This document shows positions 47,966-59,439 of a stretch of DNA of 64,000 nt, piece by piece. Origin of the DNA: Carettochelys insculpta (Eukaryota > Chordata > Testudines > Carettochelyidae); assembly GCF_033958435.1 (NCBI RefSeq), contig NC_134137.1, positions 250,402,501 to 250,466,500 on the forward strand, given 5' to 3'. The position numbers and the translations under genes were made by a program. The notes under the pieces are model-generated. The model searched no databases. It was given only the letters and a program-made list of their open reading frames with translations, and was not told the origin of the DNA. Every line of letters starts with the position of its first letter. Positions within the stretch are counted from its first letter, which is position 1.

Positions 47966-48334
47966 TCACCTAATCTTGGGCAATCTGCATATTCCCTTTT
48001 CTCCTTCCTTCATTAGTAGTCCTGCATATAAAGTGTTAAATGCCTGACCTTTACTTTCGTCAGCCATTGTTTTTGGCATTTTCTTTACCAGCTTGTTTTT
48101 CTCAGAACCTTCCACCATTCTTGTTTTCTGACTGCTTAAATCACTCCTCCTTTCCTGCCTCCGACACATTGTTGGACCACTACCACAGCTCCTTGCCAAG
48201 TAGTTTCCTTTTTTCCATCTGGCCACAGGCACCTTGTGAACTTCCTCTGATATGTTTGGACATTTTCCCCTAATACTCATTACTTTAGTTATGTCCAATC
48301 TCTGTAGAATCTTATCTTTATATTCTAATTTCAA
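47966..48334 (-). pseudogene. LINE linker region, fragment
   Basis: A 122-residue basic open stretch that ends in KEGEKGICRLPKIR, a word that precedes the reverse transcriptase in related LINEs. Its place between a missing endonuclease and the reverse transcriptase fragments supports this. Confidence 0.6.
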
Positions 48335-48856
48335 TATCCGAGAGCCTTTGCTGCTTTATTCTTTCTTCAACAACTCATCTTTTGTCTGCCACTAGCCTTT
48401 GCACTCAAAAGTCCAGTAGAAGCAAATCTATGTTGGTCCTCAATCTGCTGTCCTGGTACCAAGTTACAATCTCTTACGTGTTTTTTTGCACCTTTCCTCT
48501 TTTCAGGAAGTAATTGCTCTGGGACCTACTAGAACAGCTCTTGTATATAAGTAAAGTAATTATCCTGGATTAGCAATAATCAGGCTTTGGCTGACTCCAA
48601 GATTTTCTACCAACTTCATTTTTGGTTCCAAAACCTTGTCCTTGGTGCCAGTTATAGTAGCACTCACTGTGTTCTCACATGCCTGCTGAGAAGTGCTCTG
48701 ATAATCAAGTATTTAGCTTCTGGTACTTTATTTATCCCTGGGTCCAGCACTATCTGGAATTCCACCTTTTTCTCATTTGTATGGCTTCTATATGTATCTG
48801 TATGTAACACTAAACATTTGCCATTCTAACTAACATTAGTCACCACTTTCTTTGTA

Positions 48857-49158
48857 CAGGCTGAATCTCTCTAATCCAGAACTTTCTCATCTGGCAAACT
48901 CCATAATATGGCATGATTTTAGTTACCCAGATGACCACTTATCATGCGTATGGCTAAGTTTCCCGTGGTCCCATAAGGTTTGTTTAGAGCCACAGGTCTT
49001 GGCTCTTGGTGTTTTGTGCTGTTACTTAGTTCTAATTTACCTCTAAATGCTTTCTAAGAGCCCAGTAAGCAGTAGAAGTGTTGGTAATGTGGTCATTCAG
49101 CAAATTCGCTTGTCTGCCACCAGTCAGGTCCTGAGGGTGCCAGATGAAGTTCGACCTG
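48857..49158. mobile_element. Tigger/pogo-like MITE with TA target site
   Basis: Starts CAGGCTGAATCTCTCTAATC and ends, inverted, CAGGTCGAACTTCATCTGG, flanked by TA on both sides (48855-48856, 49159-49160). About 300 bp with no coding content. Ends and target site fit pogo/Tigger elements. Confidence 0.75.
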
Positions 49159-49160
49159 TA

Positions 49161-50434
49161 CTACCCTTTCCTATATTTCTCCTTGGATTACTCCTCCTGG
49201 ATATTGAGTTATGATGCATTATGTTGTAACCCTCCAGATGGTCGTGGATTTTAGCCCTGTCCATTTTGTTTCTTGTATATGAGCAACATGCACTCTCTCT
49301 CTTTTCAACATCTCATCTGTTTCTCTAGATTTGCCAGCCATTGTTCACACATTCGGGGAACCCAGTGTAGTTCTCCGGCACATTTCTTTAGCCACAGCCA
49401 TATGGTAAGCTTTTCCCATTTTCCACAGCTGTCAGGCAAAACAGACACTTTTACTGCTTCGGGGTGACACCCTAGTATTATATTGGTATACTCCCTGAAA
49501 ATGAAGGCCATTGAGCATGTGTGATTGGTACAACTTTTACAAATTATTTGAGCAGGCCAACAGTCCTCACTTTGAAACTGAACTCTCTTCTTCTACGTGG
49601 AATGCCTTCTACAGGCAGTGAGCCCAACCTGTCTAGAGCAACCTAGTTATAAGGAGCCAATCATCAGCCTTTCAATGCACACCTTCAGCTAACAACACTA
49701 CCATGAGAAGAAATATGGTAGGTAGTGGCTATGTATTACACTGGCCACCAGATACATTTCCTAGGGAGTGAGAGCTCATCCTCAAAATCACCTTGAACAT
49801 GAAAATTCTTTAGGCTGCACTACTTTTACTAACTTTAATTGTCACTGCTGTTTTGCATGTAAATAACCACCAAGGCTCTTCTCCCATCCTAGATCACATT
49901 TCTTCTTCTGTTTCTCCTGTGTGCACCATTGCTGTGGTGTTTGGGTTTATAGCAATGCAGGAGAAAACTAATTTTACTATCTTGGACAATATTTACAGGC
50001 CAGATCTTGAGATGTGTAATTCCAGCTGATTTCAGTGGGCTTTTGGTCAGATACTATGTGAGGATATAATTTGATCAGTGATTCCGTGGGTGAGTTTCTA
50101 TTTATATCACAAGTAACCACTGTAATTTCTGAGAAAGGATGGTTCAGTCTTGTAGGGATAGCATCAGGAATTTAAATATCATCTCTCCTCTGTGTTACAA
50201 GATATCTGCAGGTATTTTTTGTTTTAATATCATTAGCAAAGGCTGCAGGGTTTAATAGCAGTCAGCAACATTTCCTGTACGCTGCAATAGCATGAGTTAG
50301 AGCAGAGACTTTCAAACTTTTCATGGTGTGGACTCCATCTTAGCAAACAGTACATCTCTCTACCTGTTTGTGCTTGCCAGGGGGCTGAAATGTAAACACA
50401 ATAATTGCATATGTGGAACAGAAGAGAAAAGTAT
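49161..50434. other. No gene seen
   Basis: 49161-49511 may be the 5' part of the second LINE, but no domain is recognisable. The rest looks unique. Confidence 0.4.
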
Positions 50435-50553
50435 GTAGGAAGTGAGTTGTATCTCATGAAAGCTTATGTCCTAATAAATGTGTTAGTCTTTAACATGCCA
50501 CCCGGACTCCTTGTTGGTTTTCCTGAAACAAACTAACATGGCTGCCTCTCTGA
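50435..50553 (+). mobile_element. Penelope-like element 3' end
   Basis: CATGAAAGCTTATGTCCTAA, TGTTAGTCTTTAACATGCC, GGACTCCTTGTTG and AACTAACATGGCTGCCTCTC occur in the family order. Older and more diverged than most copies. Confidence 0.75.
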
Positions 50554-52220
50554 AATCTAGTTGTGTACTATCGTTGTCTTAACAGTATTATTTATTTGCA
50601 GTAGCACTTACTACTTTCCAGTGACTGACAAAGGACAGTCCCTGCTCCAAACTCAGAATCTAGTGCAAGAAGTAATTTTAAATGCAATTAATTACACTGT
50701 CAGCTTTTGCTCTTCAGGGTGAGCTCAGCCATAGAAGGCATTCAGCACTCCTGTGAGGTGTATTAAAGTCCTCAGCTTAATGTCACTTCAATGAGAGCAC
50801 TTAGCACCTCACTGGAAAACGCTGGGCTAACCTTAAACCCACAGGATGCAAAGCGAGAACCATGTGACCAGCCTGCTCTCCATTGGCCCCCAGCTTATGC
50901 TTTATAGAACCTTAGAGCCCTAACTCTCAACTTTTCCAGACCCCTTTAAGAATCTGGTTTGCCTTGTGTACCCCCAGGTTTCACCTCACTAAAAAACTCA
51001 CATAAGAGGACATAAAAATAAAAAACTTATCACAGCACATTATTACTGAGAAATTGCTGGCTTTCTCATTTTTACCAGATAGTTATAACATAAATGAAGT
51101 GGAATATAACAGTTGTACCTATATTTCAGAATACAGCATATAGACCAGTCTGAGCAAGTCATTCTATGAAATTTTAGATTGTACTGACTTCACAAAGGCT
51201 TTTTAAGTAGCCTGTTGTACAACCAGGCAAATATCTAGCTGAGTTGATGTACCTCCTGGAAGACCACTGTGTACAGAATGACTGCTATATAGAACAAACA
51301 CATTGTGAAATATTTCACGGTGCTCATGATATAATCATATCAGTAAAAGAAAGCAGGGGAAGGGATGAGATATTTTTAAAGGCTTTACTGCTGTCTAGCA
51401 GACTAAACACAGCATAAAAATTGCACTTCTAATGCTGCTCTGTCTTCTTGCTGCATCCTTATTGGAGTTTTGATGTCCCAAAGTTAACTCTTTTACCTCT
51501 GATATTCATTGATGCCTGTGCAGTCTAGATAAATACAGCAGCATTCTTTGGCATGATAACATTCAAATCCTATCAGTTTGTGCTTCAGAATAGAGGCTGA
51601 TGGGGTTCTCATTATCTGTTAAATTAAATCAACCATAAAAGCCCCCCAACAAGTAATACCTGCTGCATTTCACACACTCAGTAAGGTCTTAACTGCCTTC
51701 TAGTTCTCAAAAATTCACATCTTTGATATTTTCAAGAGTCTGACACCAGGTCTGCTGAATTAAATGGAATTCTTTCCACTGACATCCATGGGCTTTGAAT
51801 CAGGCCCAACGGACTGAAGGATTTCAATGGATTTTCCAATCCTCTAAATCTTTAAAATAATCTGATTTTGAAACCTTTAAATAAGAAATGTTCTATGTTT
51901 GTATTTGACATTCCCATATCTTAGGTTAAGGCTTGTCAGAGGTGCATCTGTGATCCCATCTTGTGACTTCCTTTAACCTCCTCATTCAACGTCTCAAGGA
52001 ATTTGGTTTGGTGAGGCCTACTTTACTCTCTTTACATATTGATGTTTTCTCTTGTTTTAATCGTGAACAATGTTGGGGGAGCTAAGCTCACTGATGTGCA
52101 AGGAGTGGAACTATTAAGCAGTAGACAAAAATTCAGTCTCACCTTCCAGTCTAGAAGGGCCATAGTCATGCAGGAATCCCAATTGCCAGGAGAAAAATGG
52201 GGGTGGGGCTGAGTTACTTC
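50554..52220. other. No gene seen
   Basis: No exon recognised. Around 50930-51100 there are words like CTTTTCCAGACCCCTTTAAG and GTACCCCCAGGTTTCACCTC that look like an old dispersed repeat whose family I cannot name. Confidence 0.4.
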
Positions 52221-52650
52221 CAGTGCTTTTTTTCCTAGAAAAAAAGGTGCTGGAACTCAATCCCCCCCAACCCCCCCAGCCTCAAACAACCCCACCACCC
52301 CAGGCTTAACCCTCCCCTCGCAGCCTCAAACCACCCCCCCACCCCCAGGCTTAACCCTCCAATCACAGCCTCAAACTGCCCTGTAGCCCCAAACTGCCTC
52401 ACACAGGAGTGGCCGGTGGCTACTCCACCCTCCCACCCACAATGGCTCCCAGCATGGCGTGGCAATGCATGAGGCTCCCAGAGTAGCTTCCAGTATAGTG
52501 TGGCCATGCAAACTGGACAGAACTGCTCCTGGAGTGGCCTGGCCATGCACGAGCCACCTGGAGTGGCTCCTGGTGTGGCACCCCGCTCCACTCAGGGAAA
52601 AAAGGTGCAGAAATACCATTTGGTGGTGTTCCAGCAGAAAAAAAGCCCTG
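52221..52650. mobile_element. hAT-like MITE with CAGTGCTTTTTTTC ends
   Basis: CAGTGCTTTTTTTCCTAG on the left and, inverted, CAGGGCTTTTTTTCTGCTGG on the right. The flanking 8-mers GTTACTTC and GTCAATTC match at 6 of 8 positions. The inside is C-rich with repeated CCTCAAAC and GAGTGGC words, which explains its open frames. Confidence 0.6.
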
Positions 52651-53523
52651 GTCAATTCCACAGCTATGCTTGCATATCAAGGGGGGCTTTATGGCCCGCA
52701 ACTCTGCAATGAAATTCATTCAGGCAAATCCCTGTGCCTGCCTCTTGGGAATCTGCACACACACAACAGCTTGCCTGCATGCATCTCTTTGTAAGAGCAG
52801 GGCTTAATATAGCCCAGCCAGAGCCCCTGAGATGATCTTACATCAGGTCAGCATGGCTGCAGGATAGATGGTACCTAAGACCTGGACCTTAAAGGGATCA
52901 AATCTGAATGTAGACAGAAGAAATTGTTATAGACCCTGCCTGGATGTGGGGGGGGAAGTGTGTGTGTTTTTAAAAGACACACAAGATAGCTAACATTTTA
53001 ATGTGCACATGTTTAAACACCAGCAGGCATCATGACTGATGTTAAAATGTGAACATGAAAACACGTTGGCTGAATGTTGTTAACTCTGGTGGGTTATATG
53101 GGGCCAGTTATGTTTTTAAAAGGTGTTAAACCCTGCCTAGCCTAGGTACAGAGTGATATTCCTTTCCTGCCTTACTAGTAGCACCCTTGATTATAAAAAA
53201 AGAAAGGAATGAATGTTAAGAACAAGAAGGCCCATTCCTCCTCCGCCTCCCACTAATAAAAATAGGAAAACCCACATTGACTATGTAAGATATTCAGTTA
53301 TCTTTAACCCTATGTGTTTGTTGGGGAGCGGGGGTGTCTCTATGCTTCTCCAGGGAAAATTAGACAGGTGTGTTTTGCTTTCTCTGGACCAAATCCTCTA
53401 CTCTTGTAAATTGGCATCATTTCAAGGAAGTCAATGGAACTGCATTGTCCTACAACAGCTGTGAAGCCAGACCTGTTAGTTTCACAAATTGCTTTTCTCA
53501 GACACGAATACTACTCCAATCAC

Positions 53524-53614
53524 CCGAAGAAGTGGATCACGACCTAATAAATTTGTTAGTCTCTAATGCTGCTTGTTTTTATGAAGCTACAGACTAATAC
53601 GGCTACCACTCTGA
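53524..53614 (+). mobile_element. Penelope-like element 3' end, internally deleted
   Basis: CGAAGAAGTGGATCACGACC joins straight to TAATAAATTTGTTAGTCTC and CAGACTAATACGGCTACC. The GAAAGCTCAT block is missing, so this copy carries a short deletion. Confidence 0.75.
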
Positions 53615-54105
53615 GGCAATGCTGTTGTGTTTGAGTTTCCAACACTGAAGGGGCTTGTCTGAAATGGAAGAAGTACAAATCTGAGAATATGTAATATGGT
53701 GTTGAATCAAAACATTTCTGTCTATGCTTTAATGGAAAACAAATACAACCAACTGTTCTTCCATTTTTTTTTCTTTTTAGGAGGACAATGTTTCTGAATA
53801 CACAGCAGTGTCCCTCCAGAACCCATGTGAAGTAACATATTTACTCATAATGTTTTATTTTGTGTCATTTCTGTAAGAACTGGTTAATTAGTATTGCCTG
53901 AGAACATTTCTAAAGAAAGCATCAGTGTTATTTACTCCTTTCCATGTCATGCGTATTTATGTTCTGGTCCTATGACTTGCACACAGTCTCCAATTTATTT
54001 GTCTTCTTTTAATTGCTAACAGACAGAGTTATCAGGGAAGGAGAGGGGAAATAACCACCTTTCTTGGCACAGTGGGCCCGATCTGTGCTCACTTATTGGG
54101 GCAGT

Positions 54106-54235
54106 TATAGAGAGGTAGTCATGTAAGTCTGTATCTTCACAAAACAAAAAAGCAGCCCTGGGGCACTTTAAAGACTAACAAAACAATCTATTAGGTGATG
54201 AGCTTTCCTGGGACAGACCCACTTCTTCAGATCTA
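54106..54235 (-). mobile_element. Penelope-like element 3' end
   Basis: Minus-strand copy: on the plus strand it reads TATAGAGAGGTAGTCATG ... GGGGCACTTTAAAGACTAAC ... GATGAGCTTTCCTGGGACAG and ends near CTTCTTCAGATCTAG. It is only about 160 bp from the dimer at 54395. Confidence 0.8.
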
Positions 54236-54394
54236 GAAATTCTTGTGGGGGTGTAAATTTGGCACAGCTCAATAAAGCAATAGGATTACATCAGTTTAAA
54301 ACCAGCACGACTGAAGGCAGCACCAAACTCTGGTTCTCTTTAATAGGAGACTTAATGATAAATTAGAATTCTGTTGCAGTAAATCAAATCTTAA

Positions 54395-54776
54395 AGTCTC
54401 AGAGGGATAGCCATGGTAGTGTGGGTTTGTACAAACAACTGATGAAGTGGGTTTTAGCCACGCAAACTTATGGCCTAATAAATCTTTTAATCTTTAAGGG
54501 TATGCTTACACGGTGGGTGCTATTTCAGGAGACAAAGTATCCTGAAATAGTAACACCGTGGCTTTTCGCAGCACCCAAAACAGTGCTGCTATTTCACGCA
54601 TGCTTTTCTGGTTCCGCTTCCCCTCATCATGAAAGGGGCAATGCAACATTTGAAATAGCCCTTTATTCTGAACTTCAGGGCTGTTTGGATGGCACCAAGT
54701 TCAGAATAAGGTATTCTGCAATAATTTACGTAAAAAACCCATAGCGTAAATATAGCCTAAGGTGCTACAGGACTCC
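54395..54776. mobile_element. Inverted Penelope-like dimer, interrupted by a DNA transposon
   Basis: A short left arm in minus orientation with the terminus (AGTCTCAGAGGGATAGCCAT) switches near 54430 to a plus-oriented arm (TGATGAAGTGGG ... TTTAATCTTTAA, resuming GGTGCTACAGGACTCC after the insertion). Flanking repeats TCAAATCTTAA (54384-54394) and TCAAATCCTAA (54777-54787) match at 10 of 11 positions. Confidence 0.8.
54498..54757. mobile_element. 260 bp DNA transposon with TAA duplication, nested in the PLE dimer
   Basis: Starts GGGTATGCTTACACGGTGG, ends, inverted, GGCTATATTTACGCTATGG, with TAA at 54495-54497 and 54758-54760. Removing it restores the PLE word CTTTAAGGTGCTACAG. The interior has GCTATTTCAGG and CTGAAATAG words like the 34.3 kb element. 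Confidence 0.85.
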
Positions 54777-54973
54777 TCAAATCCTAACGAAACAGGAGCT
54801 CATCTAAATCCCATTAGGCCAGTGGCAAAATGCCTACTGACTTTATCAACTGCAGGATTTGGCCCATCTTCAGAAATATTTAAATAGGAATAAATACCAT
54901 TCATCCTGTATATATTCTGTAGGATTCCTCTGGGATTTAAATAATATACTAACGGATAGTTGCGAGGCAAATG

Positions 54974-55306
54974 CAGTAAACTCTTTCATAGCCATCAGCC
55001 CCTAGACCAGGAGGTTTCCTGATATTCAAATATTCTGGCTAAGAGAGAGGTATACCTAGCAAAGCATAACACTAAAGAAAAACAAGATTAGACATTAAGA
55101 AACAAACAAAAATGTGTGCAGAGTACTTTATTTACCAACAGCAGTAGTACTGTATTCTAGAAACATACTGTATTTGCTGCACTTATTTGTATTTATTTTC
55201 ACTACCCTGTACTTATGGAAAATGTAGCTAAAATTTACTTATGGTTAAAATGCCAGTTATTTGAGAGTTCCAAAAAATGGAATGATGGATATGAAAGGGT
55301 TTACTG
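54974..55306. mobile_element. Tigger/pogo-like MITE
   Basis: CAGTAAACTCTTTCATAGCC on the left and, inverted, CAGTAAACCCTTTCATATCC on the right. The flanks TG and CA could be a TA duplication with one transition on each side. The ends resemble those of 12732-13277. Confidence 0.65.
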
Positions 55307-56072
55307 CATAAAGGATTACATCAGGTCAGGATTCAGGCAGAGTTGAAATGGGTGTTTTAGAAGGCTCAAGTATTTTTAATAGCAATGAATAGTACATTAT
55401 TTCTGTTAACCAAAAGCATGAAGAAGAGGGAGCTGTCAAACACTTGATCTGGATTGTTTGTGAGAGAGTGATGGTAAACAGAATAATTCCTGCCTAAATC
55501 TGAGGTTTTTGGGGATTACAACAAATATTAAGTTTACATTTAAGTTTTAAAAGGTAGAAGGTCTCTTTGAAGCAAACATGAGTACAGAACAGAGAGAAAA
55601 AAACGTTTACAAGTTTCTCTGGGGATGTGATTAAAAGATCAGTTTTGAATTATATCCAGGAAGTGCAATAGCACAAATATCCTTTCATAAATATTCTTAA
55701 CAGCGATTTGAGTGACTATGTTCTAGCAAGGCTGTTCTGGGTGCTGCCAGCATTGATTATATAATAGTATAAGGCAATTCTGAATTCTAAGGTTCAATAG
55801 CCATTGCAATATCCTACCATGAAACGTAGGCTTCCCATGCCTATTGGCTAAATATGTAAGAAGCACTAGTCTTAGCACTTGGTTGTCATTGATCAATATG
55901 CATTTGTTACACACCCACACACACACAATAGATTCCATCAGAGTTATGAAATGGAGTTATGAGAGCTAATCTAATTATCTGACTAACTGGGAATAAGTAC
56001 TTCAGCTTTGTGCAAGTTTCAATCTAAGTTTATTTCAAGTTCCTATTTCACAATATTCTGGGTGAGCTAACA

Positions 56073-56088
56073 CCCTAACCCTAACCCT
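56073..56088. repeat. Short telomere-like run
   Basis: CCCTAACCCTAACCCT, about 2.7 units of the vertebrate telomere repeat. Too short to imply a chromosome fusion. Confidence 0.7.
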
Positions 56089-57379
56089 GGCCCACTGCAT
56101 GAAAGGGATCCAAAGAAGGAATTTAAACTTTGAAATATATTGCCTAGAAAAATACCTGGATGGGATACAGATTTACTTACAAAGGTTAAGAGTTTAATAT
56201 TGGTTATTACATCCTCTGACATACCGAACAGTTCACACACCACGGGAAACAAATATTTACTAGGTGACGACTGAAAAAAAGTTTTAAAAATATATTTGTG
56301 GAAAATGTCAATATTCCTTCTATCTAAGCAGGTTTCAAAATAGATCCATTTTTAGTAGTTTTGATTGTATTTTAATCAAATTTTTGGAACAAACCATTAT
56401 CAAAATGGTTTTAAAATAGTTTGTTTACCAAAAACAGGAATAGATCCTGTCACTACTGAAATTAATATCTTAATTCTTGTTGATTTCCATGCAAACAGAA
56501 CCAGGTCCTATACTGGGACCTAAATACAATTACTGAGGATTAGACCTGCAATGATTCCTTTCCAGAACAGCCCAGATCATGTAAGATCTTTGGGGCAGAA
56601 ACAGCCTTTTCATTGTGCCCAGAGCCAAGCACTGCAGAACTTTTCCCTGACTGGGAACTCAAAGCAATAACAAAAAACTAATATTAAATAAAAAATGATA
56701 ATACAACTAGGATGACTGACAAACTACAAATATACACTTTCCGTATGCATAATAAATTCCAAACAAAGTATGCAACGTGCCACATTCTACGTAACTTAGT
56801 CATCTAAAAAATGGAACGAAAGCAGTGAAAGAACTCTTTCCTCCCACTTGCCCCAGCAAAAAGCCAGCAATGTCACCTCACTGCCAAAATAATGATACAC
56901 ACTGATGAGCCACATCTGTCTTCCAAGGACAAAGGTTGATTGTTTTCCAAAGAGTATAGCCAGAGCAGAAGCAGCACAAATATGCTCCTGTTCTACCTGA
57001 GTAATTGTTATCCCTCAGACCTGTTACACTAACTGAACTAACCCTGGCAACTAAAGGGTAAGAAGAATAGTGTTGCAAAAACAAAGAAACAAACAAGAAG
57101 GATACACATGCAATCCACTTATTTAGTATGGGTCAAATCCAGAGAATGTTGTTCAGACAAAATTCCCATGGATCTCTTTGGTGTTCTTTTTAAGTAAGGC
57201 CTACCAAGTTTTGTCCTCACTATCCAGTCACCCTTGTTTTAAGTTGTTTGTAACTTTCTCATACCTTAACAAACCAGGTCTCAGCGCAAAGATGGAGGCT
57301 AGATAGCAGAATACAGTCTAGTAATGATCAAGTTGTCAATGCAATAGACATAAATGGGGGACAGATGAACACATCGGAA

Positions 57380-57449
57380 ACAAATTACAGTTGTAGTTTT
57401 CATTAGTTATTGTCACAAATTACAATTGTGGTTTTCATCAGTTATTGTC
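57380..57449. repeat. 35 bp tandem duplication
   Basis: Two units beginning ACAAATTACA(G/A)TTGT(A/G)GTTTT and ending TTATTGTC lie back to back, with a partial third start after them. Only three substitutions separate the two units. Confidence 0.85.
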
Positions 57450-57960
57450 ACAATTCGATATATTAATAGGGTTTATTCCTACAGCTGTCCAAACCAAGAA
57501 TTGCTCCAATTTGTTCTTTTTTCTGTTTAATGCTTTATGAGGGTTTTTTGTTGTTGTTGCGTTTTTCAGCCAACACGTGGCTCTAAAAATAGGTAGGCCA
57601 CTCAGTCACTCAGGAAGGCCATTCAGCCTTCCCAAGAATTTCCTGCACATTTTGGAAAACATATGTGGCTGAGTTGGGAGAGGCAAGAGAGCTGAAAATG
57701 TCTGAAAAGAGATTGAGGAAGAGGAAGGCCTGGTTCAAATGCATCTTGAGGCCCTAGCCTAGGCATATCTGGAAACACTTACGCAGTTGACCAATTTTAC
57801 CTTTCTGCTCTTTTATATCATCTGGTTATCAGGTATCTTAGGAAAAAACCTCTTGTGGTCAAAAGAGCCAACAGAATGAAAAGCAACACATTTTTAACCT
57901 GTGGAACTCATTGACATGAGATCACTGAATCCAAGAGTGTTACACATTTTTATAGACAGT

Positions 57961-58814
57961 GGCCGCATCTACACTAGCAAGTTCTTTTGAAATATTTTTT
58001 GAAAAAAGGGGCTCTTTCAAAATATCCAGAAGAGCATCTACACACAAAAAGTGTTCTTTTGAAATTAAATCAAAAGTATGTGGCGCTCGTTTAGAAAGCA
58101 CTCTTCCTCTCCCATTTCAGGAAGAGTGCCTGTGTAGACACCCTGCAGGCTTTTTTTTTTTTCCCCGAAAGAGCAGCCCTCATGGCACATGAGTTTTCAA
58201 TCCCTGGCCCATTCTTTCAAAAGAGCAGGAGCTGTGTGGACGCTCTCTTTTGAAAGAGCAGATCACTCTTTTGATTAGCTTTTTTGCGTGGCTGTGTCTA
58301 CACATGCCTCTCCCTTTCAGAAGGGGCATTTAAATTATACAGATGAGAACTGGTTAATGAGGGGCTGATATGAATGTTCAGTGCCTCATTAGTCTAATGA
58401 CAGCAGTTGCGCTTCAGAAGTGCTGCTTTCGAAAAGCAAATTGGCCTTGAAGATGTGGGTGCTTCAAAATAAACCCCAGATGTCAAATTTCCCTTATTCC
58501 AAATTTGTTTTGGGAATAAGAGAATTTCAAAGCCCGAAGTTTACTTTGAAGCACCCACATCTTCAAGGCCCGTTTGCATTTTGAATGCAGCACTTTCAAA
58601 GCATGACTGGTTGCCATTATGCTAATGAGGCACTGAATATTCATATCAGTGCCTCATTAACCAGTTCCAATCCATGTCATTTAGATGCCCCTTCTAAAGG
58701 GAGGGCCATGTGCAGACACAGCCTGTGTGGATGCACTCTTTCAAAAGAAGTTCTTTCGGAAGAGATCTTCCAGAAGGACCTTTTTTGAAAGATTGCTGTC
58801 ATGCAGATGTAGTC
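57961..58814. mobile_element. DNA transposon rich in TCTTTTGAAA words, interrupted by a foldback element
   Basis: GGCCGCATCTACACTAGC on the left and, inverted, GACTACATCTGCATGACAGC on the right bound a host about 420 bp long once the nested element is removed. Interior words TTCTTTTGAAA and TTTCAAAAGA occur in both orientations. Flanking triplets do not match. Confidence 0.65.
58290..58723. mobile_element. 434 bp foldback DNA transposon, nested
   Basis: Ends GGCTGTGTCTACACATGCC and, inverted, GGCTGTGTCTGCACATGGCC. Flanking triplets CGT and TGT differ by one transition. Long inverted arms: CCTTGAAGATGTGGGTGCTT pairs with its complement at about 58543-58569, and ATGAGG/CTCATTA blocks pair farther out. 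It has the same plan as 20465-20900. Confidence 0.75.
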
Positions 58815-59095
58815 AATCAGAACATCCAGACTTACACTAACTAGAATGCACCTTTTAAAATAGGAATATAAACCCTCAGGGAATAAGCCAACCACTAATA
58901 GATGAAGTTAGGAAGACACTTTCCTTATGAGCAAGTTATTTCATAATTGCCCACGACAGACTTCTCACTGCCTTAGATATGCTTCAGAGAAAGATGAATT
59001 CTGCCACTGGCTGCCAACATGAGAAGAGATACTTGGCTCATGGATTACTGGTTGGATCAGGTATTTTCCAGCCAGTATTCTAGAGGACATGCTTT

Positions 59096-59428
59096 CGTGG
59101 GTGGTGAGTATTGAAGGCAGGGGAAGGCAATGCCTTCCCAAACTGTCTTAGCTGGTGCCGCCCATGCTCTACCAGAGGCCCCCTGGCTCCCTCCTCCAGA
59201 GTGCTCTTGTGGATGGTGGCAGAGCCGGGGGAAGGCAGGCAGGCTACCCTGAGCTCTGGAGCAGGGAGCTGTGCCACCTGTCAGCTCCTAGGAGCTCCGT
59301 AGGCTGGGGGCCAGCAGCCCCGTTGTGTGTGGAAGGGGGCTTGGGCTGTGGTAGCCAGGGCCTCGGATGAAAGGGGCATGACTGGGGGTCTTGCCTCCCC
59401 AAGTTGTGGGGTCACTCCACCGCCCATG
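59096..59428. mobile_element. hAT MITE nested in the hAT fossil
   Basis: CGTGGGTGGTGAGTATTG on the left and, inverted, CATGGGCGGTGGAGTGACC on the right. Flanking 8-mers CATGCTTT (59088-59095) and CATGTTTC (59429-59436) match at 6 of 8 with only transitions. GC-rich interior. Confidence 0.7.
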
Positions 59429-59439
59429 CATGTTTCCAT

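Larger units (their letters stand above)
46380..48400 (-). mobile_element. Second non-LTR retrotransposon, decayed
   Basis: On the minus strand, linker (47966-48334), reverse transcriptase (about 47100-47865) and C-terminal region (46380-46679) follow in order. The family differs from the RTE element at 0.9-4.0 kb. The 5' limit is unclear, and related sequence may continue to about 49.5 kb on the far side of the MITE at 48857-49158. The clade was not determined; motif style is RTE-like. Confidence 0.7.
55310..57960. other. No gene seen
   Basis: A+T-rich, unique-looking sequence. It holds a short telomere-like run and a 35 bp tandem duplication, listed separately. Confidence 0.5.

Noticed and set aside
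56073..56088. Telomere-like run as evidence of a chromosome fusion
   Set aside because: Less than three units, with no subtelomeric context.
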